A DNA stretch of 64,000 nt from Bacteroidales bacterium UBA5833 (GCA_002433025.1 DJGZ01000029.1:1-64000); one strand, 5' to 3'; numbered from the stretch's first letter, positions 8,456-17,313 are shown. Made by a program: numbers and translations. Notes: a model not told the origin generated them from the sequence alone.

Positions 8456-9943
8456 ATGCTCACTATTCAGAAGAACCTCACCAATTCTTTTTATGCCCTG
8501 CTTAGTCTGCCGGCTACAGCAATGGGGTTTGCACTTTCGGTGCAGATTGCAGCGCTGAGCTGGATACTCAGCACCCAGTATCACCTTGACATTCATGACG
8601 TAGGTTTGGTATGGGCAGCAGGTCCGCTGGCCGGCATCATCGGACAGGTTATAATCGGGGTGATCAGCGATAAGGTCTGGTTCTGGAATGGACGCAGGAG
8701 ACCGTTTATTATTATCGGGGGCATTCTTGCGGCCATGATGTTGCTGGCGCTGCCAAACATCGGCGTTATACAGGCCTCGCTCGGAACCGGAGGCATTCTG
8801 GGCATAGCCATTGTAGTTGCACTGACCCTTGACCTGGCCATCAACGTAAGTTTCAACCCAACCCGTTCCATTATTGCCGATGTAACTCCTGAAGGCAAGG
8901 CCCGCACCAAAGGCTATACCTGGATGCAGACCGTTTCCGGTTCATTCGGCGTGATGGCCTATTTCATCGGTGCCATGCTTGACAACTACATCCTGATTTA
9001 TTCGGGAGCAGTGCTGGTTCTGCTTTTCTCAGTTATCCCTCCTTTCTTCATCAAAGAACCGCGCGAACTGGGGCTGCAGGATGGTGAAAATGCTGTTTCG
9101 CAGGAAAAGCAACCAGCCGGAAATCCATCAGAAGGATCATTACTTAATATGCTTCACATCATCGAGCCGCTCTGGGGATTTCTGCTATATGCCGTTTACG
9201 CCATGATCATCAGGCTTTCCGGCATCCCTCCCATCCCCCATCATATCTTTGAAATCGCCGCATTGCTCCTCACCGTGATCCTCATAGGGAAAACGCTTAT
9301 CAAAAAAGAAACCGGCACCCGGGAAGAGAACGGAAAAACCGGTTTTCAGAAAGTACTTGCAGCCCATTCATTTACCTGGGTAGGCGTACAAACGATGTTT
9401 ATATATATGTATGCTTATGTAAAAGACACCATCCCGGCACTCGACAATGATGCCCTGGGAAATGTAGTCAACTGGAGCTTTTTCACCATCAACCTGATTG
9501 CTGCCATTATACCGGTACTTATTTTGTTGCCCCTGGCCGCACGCTTTGGCCGCGTTAAGGTTCATGCCACCGGCATCGCCCTGATGGCGGCAGGATACCT
9601 GGGCATATTCCTGCTCGGGCATACCCCTGCCATGATTTATGTAATGATGGCCGTTGTAGGTATTGGTTGGGCTGCTACCATCAGCCTGCCGTTTGCCATT
9701 ATGTCGCAAAAGGTGCCGCAAACAAGAATGGGCTTGTATATGGGCTTATTCAACCTGTCGGTTGTATTGCCTCAGCTGGTTGCCAGTCTGGGCGTAGGTG
9801 AACTGATCAGCAATGCTGCCGACAAAAGCATTACTTTTCTGATCTGTGCTATTACGGTTGCTTTTTCATCCCTGGCGTGGTTCCTTGTAAAGGAGCCCGC
9901 TGACCACGCTGCAGCAGGCACTCCCGTGGGTGGCAGTCACTGA
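8456..9943 (+). CDS. MFS sugar transporter, SLC45/GPH-like
   Basis: A 495-residue, twelve-helix permease of the inner membrane. The N-terminal half has GFALSVQIAALSWILSTQ, GPLAGIIGQVIIGVISDKVW and the following NGRRRPFIIIGG, the pattern of SLC45-type sucrose/maltose:H+ symporters seen in Bacteroidota carbohydrate loci. The D-K-x5-G-R-R-R-P cytoplasmic loop is the MFS signature. The central cytoplasmic loop is long (about residues 200-285). The substrate is likely a disaccharide but nothing nearby proves this, since no glycosidase is adjacent. A bidirectional terminator follows. Confidence 0.8.
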   Translation: MLTIQKNLTNSFYALLSLPATAMGFALSVQIAALSWILSTQYHLDIHDVGLVWAAGPLAGIIGQVIIGVISDKVWFWNGRRRPFIIIGGILAAMMLLALPNIGVIQASLGTGGILGIAIVVALTLDLAINVSFNPTRSIIADVTPEGKARTKGYTWMQTVSGSFGVMAYFIGAMLDNYILIYSGAVLVLLFSVIPPFFIKEPRELGLQDGENAVSQEKQPAGNPSEGSLLNMLHIIEPLWGFLLYAVYAMIIRLSGIPPIPHHIFEIAALLLTVILIGKTLIKKETGTREENGKTGFQKVLAAHSFTWVGVQTMFIYMYAYVKDTIPALDNDALGNVVNWSFFTINLIAAIIPVLILLPLAARFGRVKVHATGIALMAAGYLGIFLLGHTPAMIYVMMAVVGIGWAATISLPFAIMSQKVPQTRMGLYMGLFNLSVVLPQLVASLGVGELISNAADKSITFLICAITVAFSSLAWFLVKEPADHAAAGTPVGGSH

Positions 9944-9967
9944 CGGACAAACAAATTCCGGTAAAAC

Positions 9968-9995
9968 AAAAAACCACCCCGAAAGGTGGTTTTTT
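9968..9995. terminator. Bidirectional intrinsic terminator
   Basis: Inverted repeat AAAAAACCACC (9968-9978) and GGTGGTTTTTT (9985-9995) with a six-base loop. A and T runs on both sides let it end the MFS gene on the plus strand and the rplT operon on the minus strand. Confidence 0.85.
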
Positions 9996-10016
9996 GTTTT
10001 TGATCATGTAAGGCAA

Positions 10017-10364
10017 CTAATTCTTAACTGCTTCAACGATCGCCTTGAAAGTGGTAGGATGATTCATAGCCAGGTCGGCCAGCACCTTACGGTCAAGGTT
10101 GATATTCTTCTGCTTGAGTTTGCCCATAAACACGGAATATGACATATCATACTCCCTTACACCGGCATTGATGCGGGTAATCCACAAGCTGCGGAAATTG
10201 CGTTTTTTCTGACGTCTGTCACGGTATGCATACACCATGCCTTTTTCGTATGCATTTTTTGCAACCGTCCAAACATTTTTCCTGCGGCCAAACTGTCCTT
10301 TAACGGCCTTCAGGATCTTTTTTCTGCGTGCCCTTGAGGCAACTGCGTTTACTGATCTTGGCAT
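10017..10364 (-). CDS. rplT: 50S ribosomal protein L20
   Basis: A 115-residue basic protein beginning MPRSVNAVASRARRKK, the hallmark of L20, which nucleates 50S assembly on 23S rRNA. Length and sequence are typical. It is the last gene of thrS-infC-rpmI-rplT. The 86-base gap upstream carries GGAGGGAGCG followed by a small CGC-GAAA-GCG hairpin about 20 bases before the ATG. In other bacteria L20 represses its own operon by binding leader RNA, so this hairpin is a possible control site; that is inference. Confidence 0.98.
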   Translation of the reverse strand: MPRSVNAVASRARRKKILKAVKGQFGRRKNVWTVAKNAYEKGMVYAYRDRRQKKRNFRSLWITRINAGVREYDMSYSVFMGKLKQKNINLDRKVLADLAMNHPTTFKAIVEAVKN

Positions 10365-10450
10365 TTTGTTTTTGTTTTCGCTTTCGCGCTCCCTCCTTTA
10401 CGGGGAATCTTAGATGCAGAAAGCAAGGGTTAATAATTAATTAACACGGG

Positions 10451-10642
10451 TTACTGAAGCATCGTCTTTACATTCTTCACATCTGCAGAATCAACAATAG
10501 CGCTGTAAGTAAGATTACGTTTACGCTTGGTCGATTTCTTGGTAAGGATGTGGCTCTTGTAAGCATGCTTCCTTTTCAGTTTACCGGTGCCGGTTACATC
10601 GAACCTTTTTTTGGCACTGGATTTCGACTTCATTTTTGGCAT
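10451..10642 (-). CDS. rpmI: 50S ribosomal protein L35
   Basis: A 63-residue Lys/Arg-rich protein starting MPKMKSKSSAKKRFDVTGTG, with the conserved K-R-K-H-A-Y-K-S-H segment near residue 23. Typical L35, a component of the large ribosomal subunit. Sits between infC (48 bases away) and rplT in the standard order. Confidence 0.98.
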   Translation of the reverse strand: MPKMKSKSSAKKRFDVTGTGKLKRKHAYKSHILTKKSTKRKRNLTYSAIVDSADVKNVKTMLQ

Positions 10643-10690
10643 TATACAAATTGTTAATTGGGTTTATATTGAGTTTTATTACAAAACTTT

Positions 10691-11248
10691 CTACTTTTTG
10701 GGTGCAATGATCATAATCATGCGTTTTCCTTCGAGCAGGGGCAATTTCTCAACCTTACCGTAATCCTCAAGCAATGAGGCAAACTGCAGCAGCTTGATTT
10801 CTCCCTGATCCTTATATACAATGCTCCGTCCTTTAAAGAAAACTTCCACCTTCACCTTAGCACCTTCCTCAAGGAATTTGATGGCATGTTTCAATTTAAA
10901 ATTAAAATCATGCTCATCAGTATTGGGTCCCAACCGGATTTCCTTAACAACAATTTTTGCCGATTTTGCTTTGATTTCCTTCTGCTTCTTCTTGAGTTCG
11001 TAAAGAAACTTCTTATAGTCGGTAACTTTACAAACCGGCGGATTGGCTGTAGGTGAAATCTCAACAAGATCAAGTTCAAGCCTTTGTGCAATGGCCAGCG
11101 CATCCTTGATGCTGTATATGCCTGACTCCACATTATCGCCCACTACTCTTACAACAGGGGCTTTGATCTTTTCGTTGATCTGGTGCAGCTCCTCTTTCTT
11201 TTTCGGAAATGGACGCGGACCTCTCGGGTTTCTGAACGGCGTTGCTAT
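10691..11248 (-). CDS. infC: Translation initiation factor IF-3, with an AUA start codon
   Basis: IF-3 blocks premature 50S joining and proofreads start codons. The C-terminal domain (VKEIRLGPNTDEHDFNFKLK) and the N-domain/linker region (INEKIKAPVVRVVGDN, SIKDALAIAQ) are both present. A first Met/GTG-type start is only found at 11143, which would delete the conserved N-terminal 35 residues. The frame remains open to a stop at 11270-11272, and between them there is no ATG, GTG or TTG. An ATA codon at 11246-11248 opens ATPFRNPRGPRPF and is preceded, at a 7-base spacing, by AGGAGG. The full product is then 185 residues. Rare infC starts (AUU in Escherichia coli) make IF-3 limit its own synthesis. 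Confidence 0.93.
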   Translation of the reverse strand: MATPFRNPRGPRPFPKKKEELHQINEKIKAPVVRVVGDNVESGIYSIKDALAIAQRLELDLVEISPTANPPVCKVTDYKKFLYELKKKQKEIKAKSAKIVVKEIRLGPNTDEHDFNFKLKHAIKFLEEGAKVKVEVFFKGRSIVYKDQGEIKLLQFASLLEDYGKVEKLPLLEGKRMIMIIAPKK

Positions 11249-11255
11249 AAAAAAT

Positions 11256-11261
11256 CCTCCT
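11256..11261 (-). promoter_or_regulatory. Perfect Shine-Dalgarno (AGGAGG) that fixes the infC start
   Basis: AGGAGG on the minus strand is separated by ATTTTTT from the ATA codon at 11246-11248. Strong Shine-Dalgarno sequences are absent before nearly all other genes in this window, so the site probably compensates for the weak start codon. Confidence 0.8.
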
Positions 11262-11288
11262 TTGGTTAGTTATTAAATAAGATCAGCA

Positions 11289-13223
11289 TCAGCTGACGGC
11301 TTCACTGATCTCCTTATTTATCAATTCAATGAATGCTTCAGTCGTGAAAGTTCCGAGATCGCCGCTTCCATGCCTGCGCACTGAAACAGTCCCTTCCGCC
11401 TCTTCCTTCTCTCCGACAATCAACATGAAAGGAATCTTACTCATTTCAGCATCTCTGATCTTCCGGCCAGCCTTCTCGCTCCTTTCGTCAATTTGGCCGC
11501 GAATTTCGGAATTATTCAGGAGATTTAAAAGTTTTTTTGAATAATCCAGGTATTTTTCGCTGATTGGCAGGATAATAAACTGGTCCGGAGTAAGCCATAG
11601 CGGGAAATTACCACCCGAATGTTCAATCAGCACAGCAACAAACCGCTCCATTGAGCCAAAAGGTGCGCGGTGTATCATTACCGGGCGGTGCTTCTGATTG
11701 TCATTCCCGATGTATTCAAGTTCAAACCGCTCTGGAAGATTATAATCTACCTGAATAGTTCCCAACTGCCATTTACGCCCCAGGGCATCCTTTACCATGA
11801 AATCAAGCTTGGGGCCGTAAAATGCGGCTTCACCATATTCAATCACAGCTTCAATACCGGCCTCATTCACAGAATCTATAATTGCCTGTTCTGCCTTATC
11901 CCAGTTTTCATCGCTGCCGATGTACTTTTCTTTGTTATCCTTGTCACGCAGACTGATCTGGGCGGTATATTCCTTGAAACTCAGGGTTTTGAAAATATGT
12001 AAAACAATGTCAATCACCGCGATAAACTCACTTTTGAGCTGATCAGGTGTGCAAAAGATGTGCGCATCGTCCTGTGTAAACCCACGAACCCTGGTCAGTC
12101 CGTGCAATTCACCACTTTGCTCGTAACGGTATACTGTTCCGAATTCAGCAAAACGGATTGGCAAATCTTTGTATGACCTTGGCTTTGAGGCATAAATCTC
12201 GCAGTGATGCGGGCAATTCATCGGTTTCAGCATGAACTGCTCCCCTTCAATCGGTGTAGAAATCGGCTGAAAACTGTCTTTGCCGTATTTCTGGAAATGT
12301 CCTGAAGTCTTGTAAAGTTCAACATTCCCGATATGGGGAGTAATTACAGGCTGATATCCTGCCTTTTGCTGAACATTACGCAAAAAGCGTTCCAGCCTGT
12401 CGCGAAGCTGAGCCCCTTTTGGCAACCAGAGCGGTAATCCCTGACCCACTTTCTGTGAGAAAGTAAACAATTCCAGTTCTTTCCCCAGTTTGCGGTGATC
12501 ACGTTTTTTAGCTTCTTCGAGTAATTCCAGAAACTCAGTTAATTCTTTTTGTTTCGGGAAAGTGATGCCATAAATGCGAGTAAGCTGTTTCCGCTTTTCA
12601 TCCCCGCGCCAGTATGCTCCGGCAATATTCAGCAACTTGACAGCCTTTATAAAACCGGTATCAGGTAAATGCGGCCCACGGCACAGGTCAGTAAAAGTGC
12701 CTGATTCATAAAATGTTATCTGCCCGTCCTCCAGATCGCTGATCAGTTCAAGCTTATACTCGTCATTCTTTTCGGTAAAATATTGGATGGCGAAGTCTTT
12801 TGATACCTCCTTGCGGACATACGTTTGTTTCTCCCTGGCCAGTTCAAGCATTCTTGACTCTATCCTTTCAAGGTCAGCAGCGGAGATTTCATGATCTCCG
12901 AAATCCATATCGTAGTAAAAGCCATTCTCAATATCCGGACCAATACCAAATTTTACACCGGGAAACAACTGTTCAATGGCTTCAGCCATCAGGTGGGCAG
13001 ATGAATGCCACATGGTTGCTTTTCCTTCCGGATTATCCCAGGTAAACAACTTAAGCCGGGCGTCAGATTTCAATGGCCTGGTAGCGTCCCACACCTCACC
13101 ATTCACGCTGGCCGACAGCACATTACGTGCCAAACCTTCACTTATACTCCTTGCTATCTCGAGTGAAGTCACTCCTTCGGGGAACTGCCTTACTGAATTA
13201 TCAGGCAATGTAATATTGATCAT
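11289..13223 (-). CDS. thrS: Threonyl-tRNA synthetase
   Basis: A 644-residue class II synthetase that charges tRNA-Thr. Domains in order: N-terminal TGS (MINITLPDNSVRQFPEG), the editing/SAD domain with HSSAHLMAEAIEQLFP, a catalytic core with the motif 2 stretch RFAEFGTVYRYEQSGELHGLTRVRGFTQDDAHIF and the zinc ligands (Cys of MNCPHHCEIY and downstream His), and a C-terminal anticodon-binding domain. ATG 13223 is chosen, since the in-frame TTG at 13256 lies inside the promoter box. First gene of the translation operon; 40 bases separate it from infC. Confidence 0.97.
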   Translation of the reverse strand: MINITLPDNSVRQFPEGVTSLEIARSISEGLARNVLSASVNGEVWDATRPLKSDARLKLFTWDNPEGKATMWHSSAHLMAEAIEQLFPGVKFGIGPDIENGFYYDMDFGDHEISAADLERIESRMLELAREKQTYVRKEVSKDFAIQYFTEKNDEYKLELISDLEDGQITFYESGTFTDLCRGPHLPDTGFIKAVKLLNIAGAYWRGDEKRKQLTRIYGITFPKQKELTEFLELLEEAKKRDHRKLGKELELFTFSQKVGQGLPLWLPKGAQLRDRLERFLRNVQQKAGYQPVITPHIGNVELYKTSGHFQKYGKDSFQPISTPIEGEQFMLKPMNCPHHCEIYASKPRSYKDLPIRFAEFGTVYRYEQSGELHGLTRVRGFTQDDAHIFCTPDQLKSEFIAVIDIVLHIFKTLSFKEYTAQISLRDKDNKEKYIGSDENWDKAEQAIIDSVNEAGIEAVIEYGEAAFYGPKLDFMVKDALGRKWQLGTIQVDYNLPERFELEYIGNDNQKHRPVMIHRAPFGSMERFVAVLIEHSGGNFPLWLTPDQFIILPISEKYLDYSKKLLNLLNNSEIRGQIDERSEKAGRKIRDAEMSKIPFMLIVGEKEEAEGTVSVRRHGSGDLGTFTTEAFIELINKEISEAVS

Positions 13224-13253
13224 GTGCAGTAAATTCCTTTTGAAAATTGGGTG

Positions 13254-13261
13254 CAAAGATA
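13254..13261 (-). promoter_or_regulatory. -7 promoter element (TATCTTTG) of the thrS-infC-rpmI-rplT operon
   Basis: TATCTTTG on the minus strand, 31 bases before the thrS ATG. A TTTG occurs 11 bases upstream, which is closer than the usual 19-21, so no -33 box is claimed. Confidence 0.55.
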
Positions 13262-13364
13262 CGAATAATAACCAAATGCCCGCTATTATTCAGAGAATAA
13301 ACAAGCGTGGGGAAAGGCGTAAATCAACACCTGAAATTATTGAATGAATATCCGGTTTTTCAAT

Positions 13365-14939
13365 TCAATTTTCTGACGCAAGAAGGAAAGTGTATCCCGA
13401 AAGTTTTCCGTTACTGTCGGTAATCCCGGAAATTTCCAGCTTTCGTTCTGTCCAGCCATCGCCCTTAACTGAAAATTGTACGGAATCTGACCACCTGAGG
13501 TTCTTTTTTGCAAAACTGACCCCTTGTTCGGCGATCCTTTTGAATGAAGCAACATCAAAAAACTTTCTTGCGTTCTGACCGATCAGTTCATCGCATGTTG
13601 TTCCCGGGACATTAAACAAACATACGGAAACATAAGTCAGGTTCAATTTCAGGTCTGTAAAAAGGACTTCTTTCCCGGCAGCTTTCATCAGCGAACTCAG
13701 GCCATCAGTCAGATGCTCGTTCCGGAAACTATCAGTAATATCATCAGCGATTAATACCGCACCGGAAAATTTTCCCATCTTATCAAACCTGCTGTCGATA
13801 AACCAACGGCAACGGATTAAGGTGCCGTCATTTCTGATATTCAACGATACAACGGTTCTCGTTTCGCGTGATTTCACCTTCCTCCTGATGGTTGCAACGA
13901 TAGATTTCCGGCGGGTGGGCTCCCAAAGGTTCAGAAATATATTATCGATCATCGCCCTGTTTCGGCCGTAACCGAAAATATGTGTTGAATCAGCACCCCA
14001 TTCAATGATTTCCAGGCTGTCGTCCAGTTCAATCAATGCAAAAAGTGGCAGCTCCAGTATGAAATTCTTAACATTTTCAAGTCGTTCAAGTTTGCGCAGA
14101 GCTATCTGCTTATCGGTAACATCACGTCCGACGCCACGGTATCCTGTTAGTTTTCCGTTTTTATCGAAACCAGGGTTCGCACTAATTTCGAGATATACCT
14201 GACGACCATGCAGGTCGCGCAACACCTGCAGCAAACCAGAAAATGACAATCCTGCCTTTTTCAAATTTTCAAACCGGGCTTTTTCATTTTCAACAGTTTC
14301 AGGATCAGAAAAATCGAAGATAGATCTACCGATTAAATCCTTAATTGGAATACCTAAAACACTCTCCGCCACAGCATTGATATAAGTAAATCTGTTATCA
14401 GCATCGATCTCCCATATCCAGTCGGGCGATTTTTCAACAAGTTGCCGGTATTGTTCCCTGCTCTCGGCCAGGGCTTGCTGTGCAACTTTACGGTCATTGA
14501 TGTTCCGGGTTATCCCCATGATGGATGTGATCTCTCCTTTATTATTGTAGAGAAAATTGATGCTCACTTCGCCCCAGGCCAGCCTTCCGTCTTTATGCTT
14601 ATGCAGCATTTCATAAACAACGGGTTTGCCGGTATCGGGTTTCTCCCCTTTCACAACAGGAAGAATTTCCGTGAGCATGATCTTCTGTGTCAACTCAAAC
14701 GATTCCCGGGGCAATCGTTCCGAAAGCGGCATCTTTATGTACTCTTCAATTGAATAACCAAGATTCTTCTCCACCGAAGGACTCATATAAACAGTCCTCA
14801 ACTGCAGATCCATAATCCAGATCACATCTGATGATGCATGCTCCAACAGGTCAAGCAGTTCAAGCTTCGCCCGGATTTCCGGATTTTCCTCCGGAATTTC
14901 CCCTGCAAACAGCTTTCCATTTGAATGATCAATTTCCAT
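13365..14939 (-). CDS. Multi-PAS protein without output domain
   Basis: A 524-residue soluble protein made of four PAS domains in tandem: about residues 29-150 (ends GITRNINDRKVA), 157-280 (ends GVGRDVTDKQIA), 288-405 (ends VLIADDITDS) and 410-524 (ends GYTFLLASEN). The first two end in the classic PAC motif. No histidine kinase, GGDEF, HTH or methyl-accepting region follows; the frame ends cleanly after the fourth PAS. It may sense a ligand or redox state and act on a partner by contact. A -7-like TATATTTG lies at 15070-15077 on this strand, implying a leader of about 125 bases. It resembles the PAS arrays of the hybrid kinase further on. Confidence 0.82.
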   Translation of the reverse strand: MEIDHSNGKLFAGEIPEENPEIRAKLELLDLLEHASSDVIWIMDLQLRTVYMSPSVEKNLGYSIEEYIKMPLSERLPRESFELTQKIMLTEILPVVKGEKPDTGKPVVYEMLHKHKDGRLAWGEVSINFLYNNKGEITSIMGITRNINDRKVAQQALAESREQYRQLVEKSPDWIWEIDADNRFTYINAVAESVLGIPIKDLIGRSIFDFSDPETVENEKARFENLKKAGLSFSGLLQVLRDLHGRQVYLEISANPGFDKNGKLTGYRGVGRDVTDKQIALRKLERLENVKNFILELPLFALIELDDSLEIIEWGADSTHIFGYGRNRAMIDNIFLNLWEPTRRKSIVATIRRKVKSRETRTVVSLNIRNDGTLIRCRWFIDSRFDKMGKFSGAVLIADDITDSFRNEHLTDGLSSLMKAAGKEVLFTDLKLNLTYVSVCLFNVPGTTCDELIGQNARKFFDVASFKRIAEQGVSFAKKNLRWSDSVQFSVKGDGWTERKLEISGITDSNGKLSGYTFLLASEN

Positions 14940-15127
14940 AGAATCAATCTGAGAAGGACAGAAAATTTTTTCCGGATATTCAGCAGCCCGGTTTTCCTTC
15001 GACTGCTGAAAATATCAGACATCAGGCGTTGCATCCCGGCGTCATCTTATATCCCCGGGTTGATGACTGCAAATATAAAAAATCAGATGAATCCTGAGGA
15101 GCACGTTGCGCCACTTTAATTAACGCG

Positions 15128-15964
15128 TTACTCATCATTGAAGGGCAACCTGAGCACGGTTGAGGAAGCAACCTGTTTTTTGAGTTTTTCCACATCTTTC
15201 CTGAGTGTGGCAACAGTAACCGCCAGATCTTCCTTTGGCAGGTTGCGCTCGGGCACGGCGCTGCTGATATAATGAACGAACTTCCAGACTTCCCTGACAT
15301 CTTTAATCTCCACGTCATAAGGTTCATAAAGCGAGTTGAGCGAGTGGAGCGATAAGCGGGATTCCGTTCTGATCAGATTATAAACAACCTTAAACATGAT
15401 TCCGTCATTCAGGGTAAGAATGATGTACGGCTGACCATCACGGATCAGATTCCAGTTCTGTACAAATTCCCCTGTGACCCATGAACCATCAGGAATCGGG
15501 AGCATTGAATCACCATTAATCTGAAAAGTTCTGTATTTCTTTTCCTTTGAGAGAAATGGCATGTGAAAGGTTGGCAATACCTTAATATATTCAGGATCGG
15601 CAAAACCGGTCCGGTATCCTGCCGAAGCCTTCTGGTTTACAAGCTCAACATTTTCGTTGTTGCTGCTGTCGACCGTAGTGGCCAGCACCCTGATCTTGCT
15701 CCCTGTAATAAATACATCGTATCCCTTTTCCAGTTGCGAAAGTTCGCTTTCCCTCAGGCCGGAAAGGTCAATTTTTAGCAGGGTGTCCACCGATACGCCA
15801 TAATAGCCGGAGAGTTGAAGCAGGGCTTCAATTCCGGGCTGGGCCACTTCGTTTTCATAACCACTCAGCGTGGATCGCTTCATGTCAAGGGCGAAAGCAA
15901 CATCATCCTGGGTGCGGCCCCGGCGCTTGCGCAATAGTTTGATGTTTGATGCAAAAATATTCAT
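15128..15964 (-). CDS. XRE-family regulator with LexA/S24 peptidase-like domain
   Basis: A 278-residue repressor-type protein. Residues 5-65 form an XRE helix-turn-helix (RTQDDVAFALDMKRSTLSGYE). A linker leads to an Ala-Gly at 115-116 (ASAGYRTGF), the type of bond cut in LexA and UmuD. The S24 domain follows, with Ser153 in the GDSM motif and Lys192 in MFKVV as the probable Ser-Lys dyad. About residues 245-275 form a short coiled coil. It is divergent from dinB, with two matched operator-like sites between them. Inference: it represses itself and the polymerase genes and is inactivated by self-cleavage on DNA damage. Confidence 0.88.
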   Translation of the reverse strand: MNIFASNIKLLRKRRGRTQDDVAFALDMKRSTLSGYENEVAQPGIEALLQLSGYYGVSVDTLLKIDLSGLRESELSQLEKGYDVFITGSKIRVLATTVDSSNNENVELVNQKASAGYRTGFADPEYIKVLPTFHMPFLSKEKKYRTFQINGDSMLPIPDGSWVTGEFVQNWNLIRDGQPYIILTLNDGIMFKVVYNLIRTESRLSLHSLNSLYEPYDVEIKDVREVWKFVHYISSAVPERNLPKEDLAVTVATLRKDVEKLKKQVASSTVLRLPFNDE

Positions 15965-15990
15965 GGCTCCGTTAAAGTTATCAGAAAAAT

Positions 15991-16005
15991 GATTATATTG
16001 TAATC
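15991..16005. promoter_or_regulatory. Operator-like site A (GATTA-N5-TAATC)
   Basis: GATTATATTGTAATC, a 5-base half-site inverted repeat with a 5-base spacer, between the divergent regulator and dinB starts. The same half-sites and spacer recur at 16014-16028, with centres 23 bases apart (about two helical turns). Confidence 0.6.
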
Positions 16006-16013
16006 GGAATTTT

Positions 16014-16028
16014 GATTAAATTTTAATC
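16014..16028. promoter_or_regulatory. Operator-like site B (GATTA-N5-TAATC)
   Basis: GATTAAATTTTAATC, the core of a longer symmetric sequence of ten bases, one central T and ten bases at 16011-16031. It overlaps the -7 box and likely start point of the regulator gene, as expected for autorepression. Confidence 0.65.
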
Positions 16029-16057
16029 AAAGGTACAACTAAAAATCAACGATTCAA
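16028..16057 (-). promoter_or_regulatory. Promoter of the XRE/S24 regulator (TTG-N19-TACCTTTG)
   Basis: On the minus strand TTG (16055-16057) and TACCTTTG (16028-16035) are 19 bases apart. The likely start point falls inside operator-like site B. I found no equally good promoter reading toward dinB. Confidence 0.68.
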
Positions 16058-16076
16058 CAAAAAGAGTGTTTTTTTT

Positions 16077-17258
16077 ATGGCAAATCCCGGCGACAACAGA
16101 AGCATTGTGCATATGGACCTTGATACCTTTTTCGTATCGGTGGAGCGGCTGGGCAACAGCCGGCTGAACGGGCTTCCCGTGATTATCGGCGGCATGTCGG
16201 ACCGGGGCGTGGTAGCCGGATGCAGTTATGAAGCGCGCACCTTCGGGGTACACTCGGCCATGCCCATGCGGATGGCCCGCGCCCTTTGCCCCGATGCCGT
16301 GGTTATCCGCGGCGATATGGAGCAATATACCCGTTACTCAAACATGGTAACGGCCATCATCGCGGAAGATGCCCCGGTTTACGAAAAGGCATCCATCGAT
16401 GAACATTACCTGGATATTACAGGCATGGACCGCTTTTTCGGTTCGGTGAAATGGTCGCATGAGCTGAGGCAACGGATTATCCGCGAAACCGGGCTTCCCA
16501 TCTCGCTGGGCCTTTCGGTTAACAAAACCGTTTCAAAAATCGCAACCGGTCAGGCCAAACCCAACGGAGAACTGGAGATACCGCGCGAACGCGTGATGCC
16601 GTTTCTCAGTCCGCTATCCATCAGTAAAATCCCGGGGATTGGGGAAAAAACCTTTCACCTGCTGCGTTCGATGGGCATTGCGAACATTGACACCCTCAGC
16701 CGCATGCCCGTAGAAATGGTGGAGCGCCTGCTGGGGAAAAACGGCATCATTATCTGGAAAAAGGCCAACGGCATTGACCCCGCCCCCGTTGAACCCTATT
16801 CGGAGCGTAAATCCATCAGCAGCGAAACTACCTTTGAACAGGATACGATCAACATTGGCATGATCAATGATCTGTTACTGAGGAAAGTAGAAAAGCTGGC
16901 CTGGGAACTGAGACGGAAGCAGAAACTCGCCTCCTGCGTTACGGTGAAGGTGCGTTATGCCAACTTCGACACCCACACCCTTCAGCAACGCATTCCCTAC
17001 ACCGCCTTCGACCACATCCTGCTGCCGGTTACCCGCAGCCTGTTCAACCGGCTCTACCAGCGGCGCATGCTGATCCGGCTGGTAGGCGTACGGTTCAGCC
17101 ACCTGGTGAGCGGAGTGCAACAGATCAGCATGTTCGACGACTCTCCCGAAACCATCAGCCTTTACCAGGCGATGGACCGTATCCGCAACCGGTTTGGCCA
17201 ACGCGCCGTCACCCGCGCCGCCGCCATGGGAACCGTTGTGGTTGAGGAAAACGAATGA
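16077..17258 (+). CDS. dinB: Y-family DNA polymerase (Pol IV type)
   Basis: A 393-residue translesion polymerase. The palm motif MDLDTFFVSVER near residue 12 and the SIDEHYLDITG motif near 102 supply the catalytic acidic residues; KTVSKIATGQAKPNG and the helix-hairpin-helix region with IPGIGEKT follow, then a little-finger domain. The SIDE motif is complete. It lacks an obvious C-terminal beta-clamp pentapeptide of the QLxLF form, though QISMFDD near residue 347 is a plausible variant. It is followed by a DnaE-type polymerase 55 bases downstream. Base composition is distinctly more GC-rich than the window, for example 37 of 60 bases at 16981-17040. Confidence 0.92.
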   Translation: MANPGDNRSIVHMDLDTFFVSVERLGNSRLNGLPVIIGGMSDRGVVAGCSYEARTFGVHSAMPMRMARALCPDAVVIRGDMEQYTRYSNMVTAIIAEDAPVYEKASIDEHYLDITGMDRFFGSVKWSHELRQRIIRETGLPISLGLSVNKTVSKIATGQAKPNGELEIPRERVMPFLSPLSISKIPGIGEKTFHLLRSMGIANIDTLSRMPVEMVERLLGKNGIIIWKKANGIDPAPVEPYSERKSISSETTFEQDTINIGMINDLLLRKVEKLAWELRRKQKLASCVTVKVRYANFDTHTLQQRIPYTAFDHILLPVTRSLFNRLYQRRMLIRLVGVRFSHLVSGVQQISMFDDSPETISLYQAMDRIRNRFGQRAVTRAAAMGTVVVEENE

Positions 17259-17260
17259 TC

Positions 17261-17296
17261 AATGTAAAAATGTGAGAATACGAAAATGTAAAAATG
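17261..17296. repeat. Short direct repeat between dinB and the DnaE-type gene
   Basis: AATGTAAAAATG occurs at 17261-17272 and again at 17285-17296, 24 bases apart. This AT-rich spacer contrasts with the GC-rich genes on both sides. Confidence 0.7.
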
Positions 17297-17313
17297 AAGA
17301 AACGGAATAAGGA

